From contig JAZQIV010000176.1 in assembly GCA_045541305.1 (NCBI GenBank), forward strand, positions 3,860-67,859: DNA of 64,000 bases, given 5' to 3'. Below the pieces are notes generated by a model. The model searched no databases, was not told where the DNA came from, and saw only the letters and a list, made by a program, of their open reading frames with translations. Positions 7,728-16,782 of the stretch are shown one piece after another. Position numbers and translations under genes: made by a program. Within the stretch, counting starts at the first letter, position 1. Each line of letters opens with the position of its first letter. This stretch comes from RGIG3009 sp045541305. Its GTDB lineage: Bacteria > Bacillota > Clostridia > Oscillospirales > Acutalibacteraceae.

Positions 7728-9905
7728 ATGGAGTGGCAGGTTGGCTTCAGTCAAACAGAAAACGAATATCCGGAGTTGTTTTACCCGGCAACGGTGCCCG
7801 GCGCGGTTCAGTTGGATATGAAAGCGGCGCTCGGGTATCCGGATTACAACATTGGCACCAACGTGTTGGAGTACCGTTGGATGGAAGACCGATACTGGTG
7901 GTACCGCACTGTCATTCAGGTGGACGATCGGGAGGATTGCACCCCTGTTTTGGTGTTTCTGGGAATTGAATATGCCTTTGTCATTCGGATCAACGGTGAG
8001 AGAAAGTGCGAGCAGGAAGGCATGTTCACACCGGTTGAACTGGATATGTCCGAGTATGCGGGAAAAACCGCATCAATAGAGGTTATGATTTACCCCTCTC
8101 CGCGGCGTGCGGGTGTGGAGGAGAATACCGCTGCACAGGCGTCAGCGTCGTGCAAACCCCCGTTTTCATACGGATGGGATTGGTGTCCTCGATTGGTTTC
8201 GCTCGGTATTTATCGAGATGTTGTGTTGGAATACCGTCCGTACAGCCATATTGCAGAGTGGGATGTTGACTATCGGTTAAACGAAACGATAGACCGCGCA
8301 GATTTAAAAATATCCTATTATTTGGCGCAGGTCAAAAAAGGGGCAAAGCTTTCTTTTGTCTTGACGGATCAGCACGGAGCCGTTGTGCTGAAAAGGGAAG
8401 AGACGGTCACAAGCGCCGCAGGCGAACTTTTATGCACCTTGGATAACCCCCAGCTTTGGTGGCCCAATGGGCATGGAGATCCGACACGGTACCGTGCACA
8501 GCTCACGTACGCACTCCCGGGTGAGAGCACTTCGTGCGTGGAACGGTGGATTGGTTTTCGATGTGTACAGCTGTCCATGAATGCAAAAGCATGGGATCCC
8601 ATGCCATTTCCTACGACTAGAGCCAATCCACCGATCACCATTCAGATAAACGGAAAACGAATTTTTGCGAAGGGCAGCAATCTGGTACCGCCGGATATTT
8701 TCCCCTCGCGTTGCACACCGGCGGTATGTGAAGAATTGGTGCGTACCGCCAAAGAATTGAATATGAATATTCTGCGCCTGTGGGGCGGTGGATATATTTT
8801 GCCGAACGAGTTTTATGAGTTGTGTGATCGGTACGGGATCATGGTGTGGCAGGAGTTCCCGCTTGCCTGCAATAACTATCCCGATGACGCACAGTATTTG
8901 CGTATTCTCGATCAGGAATCGCGTTCGATTATTCGTCAGCTTCGTCGGCACCCTGCGCTGGTCATGTGGTGCGGTGGTAATGAGTTGTTTTGCTACTGGT
9001 CGGGTATGACGGATCAGTCGTTGGCATTGCGGTTGTTGGATCACAACTGTTTGGAGTTGGACCCGTTAACACCGTTTATTGCGTCGTCACCGTTGCACGG
9101 TATGGTACATGGGTTTTATTGTCCCATTGATCCGGAAAGCGGCACGGAGGCGATCAGCATGATGTGCAATGCGCATGCTACCGCCTATACCGAGTTTGGG
9201 TGCGGTGCACCGTCACCGTGGGAGTATTTGACCACGTTCATGCCACCGGAGGAATTGCGTGAGCTGACACAAAGCGGTAGTTGGAAATTACACCATGCAG
9301 TGGAAGCGTGGGATGAAAAGGATACGTGGTTTTCCCCGAAGTTGATTGAGTATTTTGTGGGAAAATCCGAAGATCTTCAAACTGCAGTTGTACAAGGAAA
9401 TGCCATACAAACGCTCATATATCGGCATTTGTTCGAAGAAGCACGTATGCAATGGCCGATATGTTCCATGGCGTTGAATTGGTGCTATAACGAACCGTGG
9501 CCGACTGCGGCGGGAAACAGTCTTATGAATTATCCCGCCGTTCGAAAGCCGTGTTGTGAAGCGGTAAAAGCCGCACTTGCTGATCAGGCGGTGGCGGTGC
9601 GCATTCCGCGATTGGCATGGTCGGTCGGTGAACAATTCACCGCTACCGTGTGGCTGTTAAATGACAGCGATCGTACCATCAGCGCCGGACGCATTCAGGT
9701 AAAGTTGATGCGCGAGAATGCCCAAAGCGAACGGCTGCTTTTATGGGAACACGATGAGATAGCGCCGCGTACGAACTGTGAAGGAAAATCGATTTCCTGG
9801 GTAATCCCGAACGACGCAAAGGGTAAGTTTACACTTTGTGTTGAATCTGTGGAGCATCCGGAATGGAACACAACCTATACGATCTTGATCCGCCCCGAAG
9901 CATAA
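7728..9905 (+). CDS. GH2 beta-mannosidase-like glycoside hydrolase
   Basis: This 725-residue cytoplasmic protein (no signal peptide) has the GH2 order: an N-terminal jelly-roll (VPGAVQLD, WWYRT), an Ig-like middle, and a TIM barrel beginning near RIFAKGSNLVPPDIF. The barrel shows NILRLWGGGYI, the acid/base motif WCGGNE (Glu419) and the nucleophile motif YTEFGCG (Glu489). These match the beta-mannosidase branch of GH2, which removes terminal beta-mannose from oligosaccharides with retention. It is somewhat shorter than many family members (about 800 or more), mainly at the C-terminus. Exo-beta-glucosaminidase or another GH2 specificity is possible. The gene starts at ATG 7728 after AGGAAGGG and precedes transport module A, consistent with hydrolysis of imported oligosaccharides. 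Confidence 0.88.
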   Translation: MEWQVGFSQTENEYPELFYPATVPGAVQLDMKAALGYPDYNIGTNVLEYRWMEDRYWWYRTVIQVDDREDCTPVLVFLGIEYAFVIRINGERKCEQEGMFTPVELDMSEYAGKTASIEVMIYPSPRRAGVEENTAAQASASCKPPFSYGWDWCPRLVSLGIYRDVVLEYRPYSHIAEWDVDYRLNETIDRADLKISYYLAQVKKGAKLSFVLTDQHGAVVLKREETVTSAAGELLCTLDNPQLWWPNGHGDPTRYRAQLTYALPGESTSCVERWIGFRCVQLSMNAKAWDPMPFPTTRANPPITIQINGKRIFAKGSNLVPPDIFPSRCTPAVCEELVRTAKELNMNILRLWGGGYILPNEFYELCDRYGIMVWQEFPLACNNYPDDAQYLRILDQESRSIIRQLRRHPALVMWCGGNELFCYWSGMTDQSLALRLLDHNCLELDPLTPFIASSPLHGMVHGFYCPIDPESGTEAISMMCNAHATAYTEFGCGAPSPWEYLTTFMPPEELRELTQSGSWKLHHAVEAWDEKDTWFSPKLIEYFVGKSEDLQTAVVQGNAIQTLIYRHLFEEARMQWPICSMALNWCYNEPWPTAAGNSLMNYPAVRKPCCEAVKAALADQAVAVRIPRLAWSVGEQFTATVWLLNDSDRTISAGRIQVKLMRENAQSERLLLWEHDEIAPRTNCEGKSISWVIPNDAKGKFTLCVESVEHPEWNTTYTILIRPEA

Positions 9906-9976
9906 AAGAGCGCTTTTTGTTCTTTGTGTCGCGTTAGGAGGAATGGCTTATCAAAATTTTCAATCATATAGTATCG

Positions 9977-12826
9977 ATGGTTTGCGTTGCGGCGCTGTTA
10001 ACGACAGCGGTGTGCACGCTTCCGACCGAACGTGTATCGGCAGAAACGTTCGACACAGAAACAACAGCGGTAACCGAAGGTTCCAACAAACGTGAAGACG
10101 GGTATCGGCATTATCTGGAGCAATATCAGGGGAAAGCCAAACCGGTCAGTTCCATTATCATTCCCGCTGCCGACACGTATCGTCCGGAAACAGATGATAC
10201 TGTCGCAGAGATTGTTGACGGACAACTGGGTGAAGATCATGTGCTGGCTTGGACAAGCGCCACCGGCAAAATTGCGTGGAAGTTTACTGTCCCGCAAGAG
10301 GGCTTGTATGCGTTCCGCATGCAATATCTTATGTTGAATCGCAATGCCCCTCAATTGGAAATGTCCTTATCGATCGATGGAGAGTCGCCGTTCTTGGCGG
10401 CTGAAAACCTGATTTTTCCGCAGGCATTTGTCGACGAAACTGAGATCGGCACCGATAGCCGCGGTAACGATATCCGGCCCAAACAGATTTCGGTGGCTAT
10501 GTGGTTGAATGAATCGGCTGGGGATCGGGAAGGCACGGAAAACGACGCTTTCTTATTTTACTTATCTGAGGGTCAACACACGGTGTCGTTGGAGTCTTTA
10601 CAGGCGCAGGTTGTCATTAAGCAACTGGAGTTTTATAACCAAGCGGCTTTGCCAACGTACCAAGAGTATGCCGCATCGGCAACGATCGAAAACGGTGTTT
10701 ACGCGGATGTGATAGAAGCGGAAAATGCCCTTTACAAATCGGCATCCATGCTATCACCGATCTATGACAGAACCAGTCCGGATACCAGTCCTTCCGATCC
10801 GGTTTGCTTGAAATACAACACAATCGGCGGCAGCCGATACGCTTCTCAGGGATTGTACATTGTGTGGGAAGTCACGGCACCGAGGGATGGGTATTATCGG
10901 TTGGGACTCCGTGTCCGACAAAACGGCAACCGCGGTTTGAACTCCTATCGCCGTTTGTACATAAACGATGAGGTTCCGTTTAAAGAAGCGCAAGCCATCC
11001 CGTTCCCGTTCAGCGAGGATTGGCAAAACGTGGTGTTGGGCGATGAATCCGGCGAATGGTTATTCCGATTGAAAGAAGGCACCAATACCATTCGTTTGGA
11101 AGTTGTACCCGGCACTTCGGCCGATCTCTCCGCCGCGTTAAGCGACGTTGTATATGAATTAAACTACCTGTATCGCAAATTGATTGCGGTGACGGGTGTT
11201 AACCCCGACCCGTATCGCGATTATCAGATCGAGCGCGACGTACCGGGGGCATTGGATGCGATCAAATCGATCCGTGCACAGGTAGCCGATATTTTAGATG
11301 CCGCCCAGGCATTGGGTAATCAAACCACAGGTGCGCTCTCTTCCATCGAACAGATGGTAGTGCTGCTGGATGGTTTGATTGATAAACCCAACACGATTGC
11401 CCTGCGTGTTTCGCGGCTCAAAGATCGTATCAGCGCACTATCCTCGTTGATGCTTACTTTGCAATCCCATCCGTTGGAAGTGGACTATTTGGCAGTAGGG
11501 GAGCAGAATGCTTCTTTGTTCAAAGCGCGCCGCGGATGGTTAGATAAACTGTCCTATTCCGTTCAGGCGTTTTTGGGTACCTTCTGGTTTGACTACAGCA
11601 CAATCGGTGACAGTAAACAAGCTGCCGAAACCATTGACGTGTGGGTGCAACAATCCCGCGATCAGGCAAACGTGCTCAAATCGTTGACCGACAGTATGTT
11701 CACGCCGGAATACAACATTGCGGTCAATGTTAGTTTGGTGCAACAAAGTTTGGTGCAAGCTGCGCTTTCGGGCAGGGGTCCGGATGTGGTGGTGTTTGCA
11801 GGACCGAGTGAGCCGATCAATCTGGCATTCCGCAACGCAATGGAACCGTTGGATCAATATCCCAATTTCAAAGAGATCACCCAACGCTTTTCCAAGTACG
11901 CCATGTCACCGTATTATTACAACGGCAGTACATATGCGTTGCCCGTGCAGGAAAACTTCTATATCATGTTTTACCGCACCGATATTTTTGAAGAACTCGG
12001 TTTGTCCGTTCCCAAAACATGGACAGAGTTTTACCGCATGGTACAGGTGTTGCAGCGCAGTAACATGACCGCGGGTGTGCCGAATATGCCGGTGGAAACG
12101 CAAATGCAGGCGGATATCAGCGTGTTTGCTACCTTGCTAGCGCAAAACGGCGGGCGGTTCTATAACGATGAGCTATCGGCCACCTGCTTTACCACCGAAG
12201 AAGCGGTGGAAGCGTTTCAGCAATGGACATCCTTGTATAAAGATTACGGACTGCCGTATCAGTTTGACTTTTATAACCGTTTCCGTTCAGGAGAAATGCC
12301 GATTGGTATTTCGTATTACACGATGTACAACCAATTGAGTGCCGCTGCGCCCGAAATTCGCGGGTTGTGGGATTTTGCGCCGGTACCAGGTACCGTACAA
12401 GAGGATGGCACCGTGAACAACCGGGTGTGTGGCAGCGGAGCTTGCGCTGTTTTGTTCAAGGATAGTGAGAACAAGGATGCCGCTTGGAAGTTCATGGATT
12501 GGTTTACCGGTAAAGATGCCCAGGTGGCGTATGGCCTTGAATTGGAGTCGTTATTGGGTCCGGTTGGACGTTATGCCACCGCTAATTTGGAAGCGTTTGA
12601 TTCTCTGCCTTGGAACAACAGTCAGCGCAATACGATCAAGCAGCAATGGGAGAGCGTGTTCCATTTGGAGCAGGTTCCCGGTGGCTATTTTGTGGATCGT
12701 AACATTACCAATGCGTTTCGCAAGGTGGTGTTCAAGCAGGCGAATGCCCGCGAAACATTGATTGAATACAACAAAGTGATCAACACGGAAATTACGCGTA
12801 AGCGTAAGGATTTTGGTTTGGAATGA
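9977..12826 (+). CDS. Giant extracellular solute-binding protein, module A
   Basis: This is an extracellular binding protein of a CUT1 sugar importer, twice the usual size (949 residues). Two N-terminal beta-sandwich-like regions (~80-220 and ~240-390, each with VPQEGLY/APRDGYY-like motifs) and a helical linker (~410-520) precede the binding-protein domain (~550-945; GRGPDVVVF, YALPVQENFYIMFYRTDIF, FRSGEMPIGISYYTMYN). The paralogue at 47597 has the same architecture. The start is uncertain: the only conventional in-frame start is ATG 9977, which gives a signal peptide without its basic end, while AGGAGGA at 9936-9942 lies too far upstream. The in-frame codons before it read IKIFNHIVS, a proper basic n-region, so translation may begin near 9950 at a rare codon, or a frameshift lies at 9943-9950. 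No lipobox is evident. Confidence 0.88.
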   Translation: MVCVAALLTTAVCTLPTERVSAETFDTETTAVTEGSNKREDGYRHYLEQYQGKAKPVSSIIIPAADTYRPETDDTVAEIVDGQLGEDHVLAWTSATGKIAWKFTVPQEGLYAFRMQYLMLNRNAPQLEMSLSIDGESPFLAAENLIFPQAFVDETEIGTDSRGNDIRPKQISVAMWLNESAGDREGTENDAFLFYLSEGQHTVSLESLQAQVVIKQLEFYNQAALPTYQEYAASATIENGVYADVIEAENALYKSASMLSPIYDRTSPDTSPSDPVCLKYNTIGGSRYASQGLYIVWEVTAPRDGYYRLGLRVRQNGNRGLNSYRRLYINDEVPFKEAQAIPFPFSEDWQNVVLGDESGEWLFRLKEGTNTIRLEVVPGTSADLSAALSDVVYELNYLYRKLIAVTGVNPDPYRDYQIERDVPGALDAIKSIRAQVADILDAAQALGNQTTGALSSIEQMVVLLDGLIDKPNTIALRVSRLKDRISALSSLMLTLQSHPLEVDYLAVGEQNASLFKARRGWLDKLSYSVQAFLGTFWFDYSTIGDSKQAAETIDVWVQQSRDQANVLKSLTDSMFTPEYNIAVNVSLVQQSLVQAALSGRGPDVVVFAGPSEPINLAFRNAMEPLDQYPNFKEITQRFSKYAMSPYYYNGSTYALPVQENFYIMFYRTDIFEELGLSVPKTWTEFYRMVQVLQRSNMTAGVPNMPVETQMQADISVFATLLAQNGGRFYNDELSATCFTTEEAVEAFQQWTSLYKDYGLPYQFDFYNRFRSGEMPIGISYYTMYNQLSAAAPEIRGLWDFAPVPGTVQEDGTVNNRVCGSGACAVLFKDSENKDAAWKFMDWFTGKDAQVAYGLELESLLGPVGRYATANLEAFDSLPWNNSQRNTIKQQWESVFHLEQVPGGYFVDRNITNAFRKVVFKQANARETLIEYNKVINTEITRKRKDFGLE

Positions 12827-12839
12827 GGAGGGTTGCCGC

Positions 12840-13769
12840 ATGTCAAAGTTAACTGAAAAGTCGGCACTTGCCTCTCCGCGAGACAGTTTTGCAGGAGTGT
12901 GGCGGAAGCATGGCGAAAAATACTTGCTGCTGTTACCCTACATGATATTTTTCGTGGTTTTCACAATCATTCCGCTGCTGATGTCCGTCGCGTTGAGTTT
13001 CACGAACTTCAATTTGTTGGAAACCCCGCAGTTTGTGGGCTTTGATAACTATTTGAAGTTGTTTTTGGAGGACGATGTTTTTCTGATCTCCTTAAAAAAC
13101 ACCATTGTTTTCGCTTTCGTCACCGGTCCTGTCAGTTACTTCTTAGCGTTGTTTTTGGCATGGTTTATTAACGAGATCGGAGCAAAGGGGCGGACGTTCT
13201 TCACGTTTCTGTTTTACAGTCCCAGTATTGCCGCCAATCTGTATGTGATTTGGAGTGCCATTTTCTCCGGCGATATGTATGGCTTTGCCAACAGCATTTT
13301 GATGAGCCTTGGTATCATCAATGACCCCATCAACTGGTTAAGCGACCCTTCGTATGTGTTGGGTGTCATTATCTTGGTACAACTGTGGATGAGCATGGGC
13401 TCCGGCTTCTTGGCGTTCATCGCCGGTTTGCAAAATGTGGATAAGAGCCTGTATGAGGCCGGTGCTTTGGATGGTGTAAAAAACCGTTGGCAGGAATTGA
13501 TCTATATTACCCTTCCGTCCATGGGCCCACAGCTTATGTTCGGTGCCGTTATGCAGATCAGTTCTTCGTTTGCCGCCGGCCGCATCAGTATTTCGCTGGC
13601 GGGTAACCCGACTACCGACTACGCAGCGAACACGATCATCACCCATATTGTCGACTACGGTACAACACGCTATGAGTTGGGATACGCCTCGGCAATTGCC
13701 GTTGTTCTCTTCGCGGCCATGTTGCTGGCCAACGAGTTTATTTCCCGCTTTTTGAAGAAGTATAATTGA
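12840..13769 (+). CDS. CUT1 sugar ABC permease (MalF/UgpA type), module A pair 1
   Basis: A 309-residue integral membrane protein of a carbohydrate ABC importer with about six membrane segments (first: LLLLPYMIFFVVFTIIPLL). Its coupling-helix (EAA) motif is YEAGALDGVKNRWQELIYITLP, which contacts the ATPase. Start ATG 12840 follows GAGGAGGG by 6 bp; an upstream in-frame codon inside the previous gene is not used. It sits 13 bp after the giant binding protein and 13 bp before the partner permease. Its closest relative in the window is the permease at 50533 (shared NRWQEL and FVGLDNY/FVGFDNY), at the same place in module B. Confidence 0.92.
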   Translation: MSKLTEKSALASPRDSFAGVWRKHGEKYLLLLPYMIFFVVFTIIPLLMSVALSFTNFNLLETPQFVGFDNYLKLFLEDDVFLISLKNTIVFAFVTGPVSYFLALFLAWFINEIGAKGRTFFTFLFYSPSIAANLYVIWSAIFSGDMYGFANSILMSLGIINDPINWLSDPSYVLGVIILVQLWMSMGSGFLAFIAGLQNVDKSLYEAGALDGVKNRWQELIYITLPSMGPQLMFGAVMQISSSFAAGRISISLAGNPTTDYAANTIITHIVDYGTTRYELGYASAIAVVLFAAMLLANEFISRFLKKYN

Positions 13770-13782
13770 GGGAGAACACCGT

Positions 13783-14661
13783 ATGACACATGCAAAAGCT
13801 CTCAGAGCATCAAAACCAAAAAAAGCAATCAAGCGAAATCCGATCGGGAACGCTTTCATTTTTACGATTTTGGGTCTTTTGGGATTGTTTACGGCTCTTC
13901 CGTTTTTGTACGCCGTTGTGCAGTCTTTCAAGCCCATGGAGGAGATCTTTATTTATCCTCCGCGCTTTATCGTGCAAAATCCGACGTGGGATAACTATCG
14001 CATACTCGGTCAATTGGCAACCAACTCGTGGGTGACTTTGTCGCGGTACGTCTTCAACAGCGTGTTCGTTACGCTGGCAGCTACCGGAGCACACGTAGTG
14101 TTGGCATCGATGGCAGCTTTCCCGTTGGCAAAGTTCAAATTCCCGGGATCTCGTTTGATCAGCAGTATCGTGACCATGGCGCTGCTTTTCACGTCAGAGG
14201 TCATGATGATTCCGCAGTTTATCCTGATTTCTTCCATGGGGATCATGGATACATACTGGGCATTGATCGCACCGCCGATTGCCAGCACTCTCGGTCTGTT
14301 CTTGATGAAACAGTTCATGGGTCAGGTGCACGATTCGTTGATCGAGGCAGCCCGCATCGACGGTGCTACCCTGCACCGTGTATTTTGGAGCGTGGTTATG
14401 CCGTCCGTTAAGCCGGCATGGATGACGCTGATCATTTTCAGTTTCCAAGCAGTTTGGAATCGCGAGGGCGTAGAATTTATATTTAGCGAACAACTGAAAA
14501 TGTTGCCTACCATGCTGCGTCAGATCTCGTCTACCGGTATCGCCCGTGTAGGTGCTTCTTCCGCAGCGGCGGTTATCTTGCTGGTTCCGCCGATCGTCGT
14601 GTTTGTGTTTGCACAATCCAACGTTCTGGAAACGATGTCCAGCGCAGGTATTAAGGAGTGA
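13783..14661 (+). CDS. CUT1 sugar ABC permease (MalG/UgpE type), module A pair 1
   Basis: A 292-residue membrane protein with six predicted spans and the inner-membrane coupling motif EAARIDGATLHRVFWSVVMP. It is the second half of the heterodimeric permease with the gene at 12840. The N-terminus is a basic cytoplasmic tail (RASKPKKAIKRNP). The start follows GAGGGAG. Its stop overlaps the region used to start the next gene (TGATG), so it is tightly coupled to the NHL/YIP1 gene. It is paralogous to the permease at 51453 (shared KPMEEIFIYPPRF/KPIEELFVYPPRF). Confidence 0.92.
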   Translation: MTHAKALRASKPKKAIKRNPIGNAFIFTILGLLGLFTALPFLYAVVQSFKPMEEIFIYPPRFIVQNPTWDNYRILGQLATNSWVTLSRYVFNSVFVTLAATGAHVVLASMAAFPLAKFKFPGSRLISSIVTMALLFTSEVMMIPQFILISSMGIMDTYWALIAPPIASTLGLFLMKQFMGQVHDSLIEAARIDGATLHRVFWSVVMPSVKPAWMTLIIFSFQAVWNREGVEFIFSEQLKMLPTMLRQISSTGIARVGASSAAAVILLVPPIVVFVFAQSNVLETMSSAGIKE

Positions 14662-14666
14662 TGTCC

Positions 14667-16760
14667 ATGAAAATTACAAGATGGATAGCGGCGCTTCTTG
14701 TCCTGATTTCCCTGTTTTCTGTCTCTGTTTCGGCCGCGGAACCGTATCGTGGTTACAACTATGATGCCTGGGGTGATTCCATACCGGCCCCCAACGGCTA
14801 CACAGTACAGCAGATTCTCACGTTTGCCGATACTGCGTTGCTTGGCTTGAAGCAACCGCAGGATCTGGTGCTTGAGGGAGAGTATCTGTACATTTTGGAT
14901 AGCGGAAACAGCCGTATTGTTGTGTGTGATACGCAGTTGCAGCCGATCCAAGCGATTACGGTCACGGATTCAGCCGCACAGGCGGTGGATATCAGCGGCG
15001 CCAAAGGTTTGTTCGTGAAGGACGGCCGCCTGGTAATTGCCGATACCGTGAACGCCCGTGTGCTGATCACGGACGCTGACGGCGTCATCGTACGGGTAGT
15101 GGGAGGGCCTGCCGAAGGGACGTTGCCCACCGAGTCGCCTTACGCACCTTGTAAAGTGATTCTGGATGACCTGGAAAACTTGTATGTCATCAGCGAAAAC
15201 TGCTATCTTGGCGCGTTGGTGTTCAACGCTGCCGGTGAGTTTGATGGTTTTTTTGGTGCGAACAAGGTAAGTCTTACAGCGGCACAATTGGTTCAGCGCT
15301 TGTGGCGAAAGCTGATGACGGAAAAGCAAGCCAGCTACACCGCGAACTATGTGCCGATCGACTATAAGAATTTTGATATTGACGGTCAGGGCTTTATTTA
15401 TACCTGCTCCGCCAATGCCAATTTGGATCAGTTATCGCGCAATGAGATCAAAAAGCTGAATGCACTCGGCGACAATATTCTGTTGACCGACACCACGTCA
15501 CGGGGTGTTATGAAGAGTGATTACGGTGACAAAGAACGTGTGACAATCGAAAAAATCTACTATGATACCAGTTTCATCGATGTTGACGTTTGTCGAAATG
15601 GATTCATCAATGCGTTGGATGCCACACGCGGTCGTGTGTTCCAATACAATCAGGACAGCGATCTTTTGACAGTGTTCGGTGGTATTGACGAACAAAAGGG
15701 GACTTTTGTAAAACCGATTGCGATTGAAAGTGTCGGCGACAGCGTGTTGGTGTTGGACGAAGCAAAGAATTCGATCACTGTTTTCACACCGACACAGTAC
15801 GGTGCGGTTGTGCGAAAAGCGGTCATGCAACAGAGCGCCGGTCGGTTTGATGAGTGCTTGGAATCTTGGCGGGAAGTGTTGCGCTATAATTCCAACAGCG
15901 AACTGGCGAACTCCAGCATCGGGCGTGTACTGATGCAGAAAGAACAGTATAAAGAAGCCCTGCACTACTTCAAGCTGGGACAGGATCGAACCGGTTATTC
16001 CAGCGCCTTCCGCTTTTACCGGTCCGAGTTGCTCAAAATCTTTTTCCCTGTGCTGGCGATTGCACTGATCGCGTTGGTAACCTATGCGTTGATGCATACC
16101 AAGATCAAGCAACGTATTTACGAAAAACGCGGATACGGTCCGCGTGAAAAGAGTTTATATATCAGCCACACGCTGACGCACCCCCTCAATTTCTTTGAGG
16201 ATCTGTTTTATAACAAGAGTAAAAGCGCCCTGGTTGGCTCTTTTGCGGTTGCGGCATTATTGGTGTTGGCAACGGCGTTGGAAAGCCAGGCAACAGGCTT
16301 CATTTTTAACCAGAACAAGCCGTCCGAGTTCAATATTTTCTTGGTTTTGGCCTTCTCGCTCGGTTTGATTTTGTTGCTCACCGTATCGAACTGGATCGTC
16401 AGTACTTTGCTGTGGGGTGAGGGTACCTTTAAGCAGGCGTGGATGGGTACTTGCTATGCGCTGGTTCCGTATATCATCGCACTGTACGTATCGGTCATTT
16501 TGAGCAACATTTTGGTGTTGGAAGAGGGCGCTCTCACCGACATGGTCCTGACAGCGGGTCTGTTATATTCGGTGTTTTTATTATTCACCTCCGTGCGGCT
16601 GATGCAGCAATACACTTTCAAACGCGCCGTAGCGGCTACTGTTTTGATTGTGCTGGTTTCGCTGCTATTGTTGTTCCTGTTGGTATTGGTCTATAGTTTG
16701 TTAAGACAAATTTTTGTATTTGCGCTCACGTTGGTTACAGAAATATTGTTTAGGGTTTAA
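14667..16760 (+). CDS. NHL-repeat / TPR-like / YIP1-type membrane protein, module A
   Basis: A 697-residue protein with a cleavable signal peptide (MKITRWIAALLVLISLFSVS). An extracytoplasmic NHL beta-propeller covers ~30-370, with repeats such as LYILDSGNSRIVVCD and LVIADTVNARVLITD. A TPR-like helical hairpin lies at ~383-445 (GRFDECLESW, YKEALHYFKLGQ), then a membrane span at ~455, and a C-terminal YIP1-family-like bundle of about five membrane helices (~505-697). The start at ATG 14667 is preferred over GTG 14658 and ATG 14661 because AAGGAG at 14653-14658 is 8 bp before it. NHL propellers bind protein or glycan ligands. Placement between two permease pairs, repeated in module B, suggests a scaffold or sensor for the transporter; the function is unknown. 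Confidence 0.85.
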   Translation: MKITRWIAALLVLISLFSVSVSAAEPYRGYNYDAWGDSIPAPNGYTVQQILTFADTALLGLKQPQDLVLEGEYLYILDSGNSRIVVCDTQLQPIQAITVTDSAAQAVDISGAKGLFVKDGRLVIADTVNARVLITDADGVIVRVVGGPAEGTLPTESPYAPCKVILDDLENLYVISENCYLGALVFNAAGEFDGFFGANKVSLTAAQLVQRLWRKLMTEKQASYTANYVPIDYKNFDIDGQGFIYTCSANANLDQLSRNEIKKLNALGDNILLTDTTSRGVMKSDYGDKERVTIEKIYYDTSFIDVDVCRNGFINALDATRGRVFQYNQDSDLLTVFGGIDEQKGTFVKPIAIESVGDSVLVLDEAKNSITVFTPTQYGAVVRKAVMQQSAGRFDECLESWREVLRYNSNSELANSSIGRVLMQKEQYKEALHYFKLGQDRTGYSSAFRFYRSELLKIFFPVLAIALIALVTYALMHTKIKQRIYEKRGYGPREKSLYISHTLTHPLNFFEDLFYNKSKSALVGSFAVAALLVLATALESQATGFIFNQNKPSEFNIFLVLAFSLGLILLLTVSNWIVSTLLWGEGTFKQAWMGTCYALVPYIIALYVSVILSNILVLEEGALTDMVLTAGLLYSVFLLFTSVRLMQQYTFKRAVAATVLIVLVSLLLLFLLVLVYSLLRQIFVFALTLVTEILFRV

Positions 16761-16782
16761 TGTCGGGATAGGAGGTACACAG

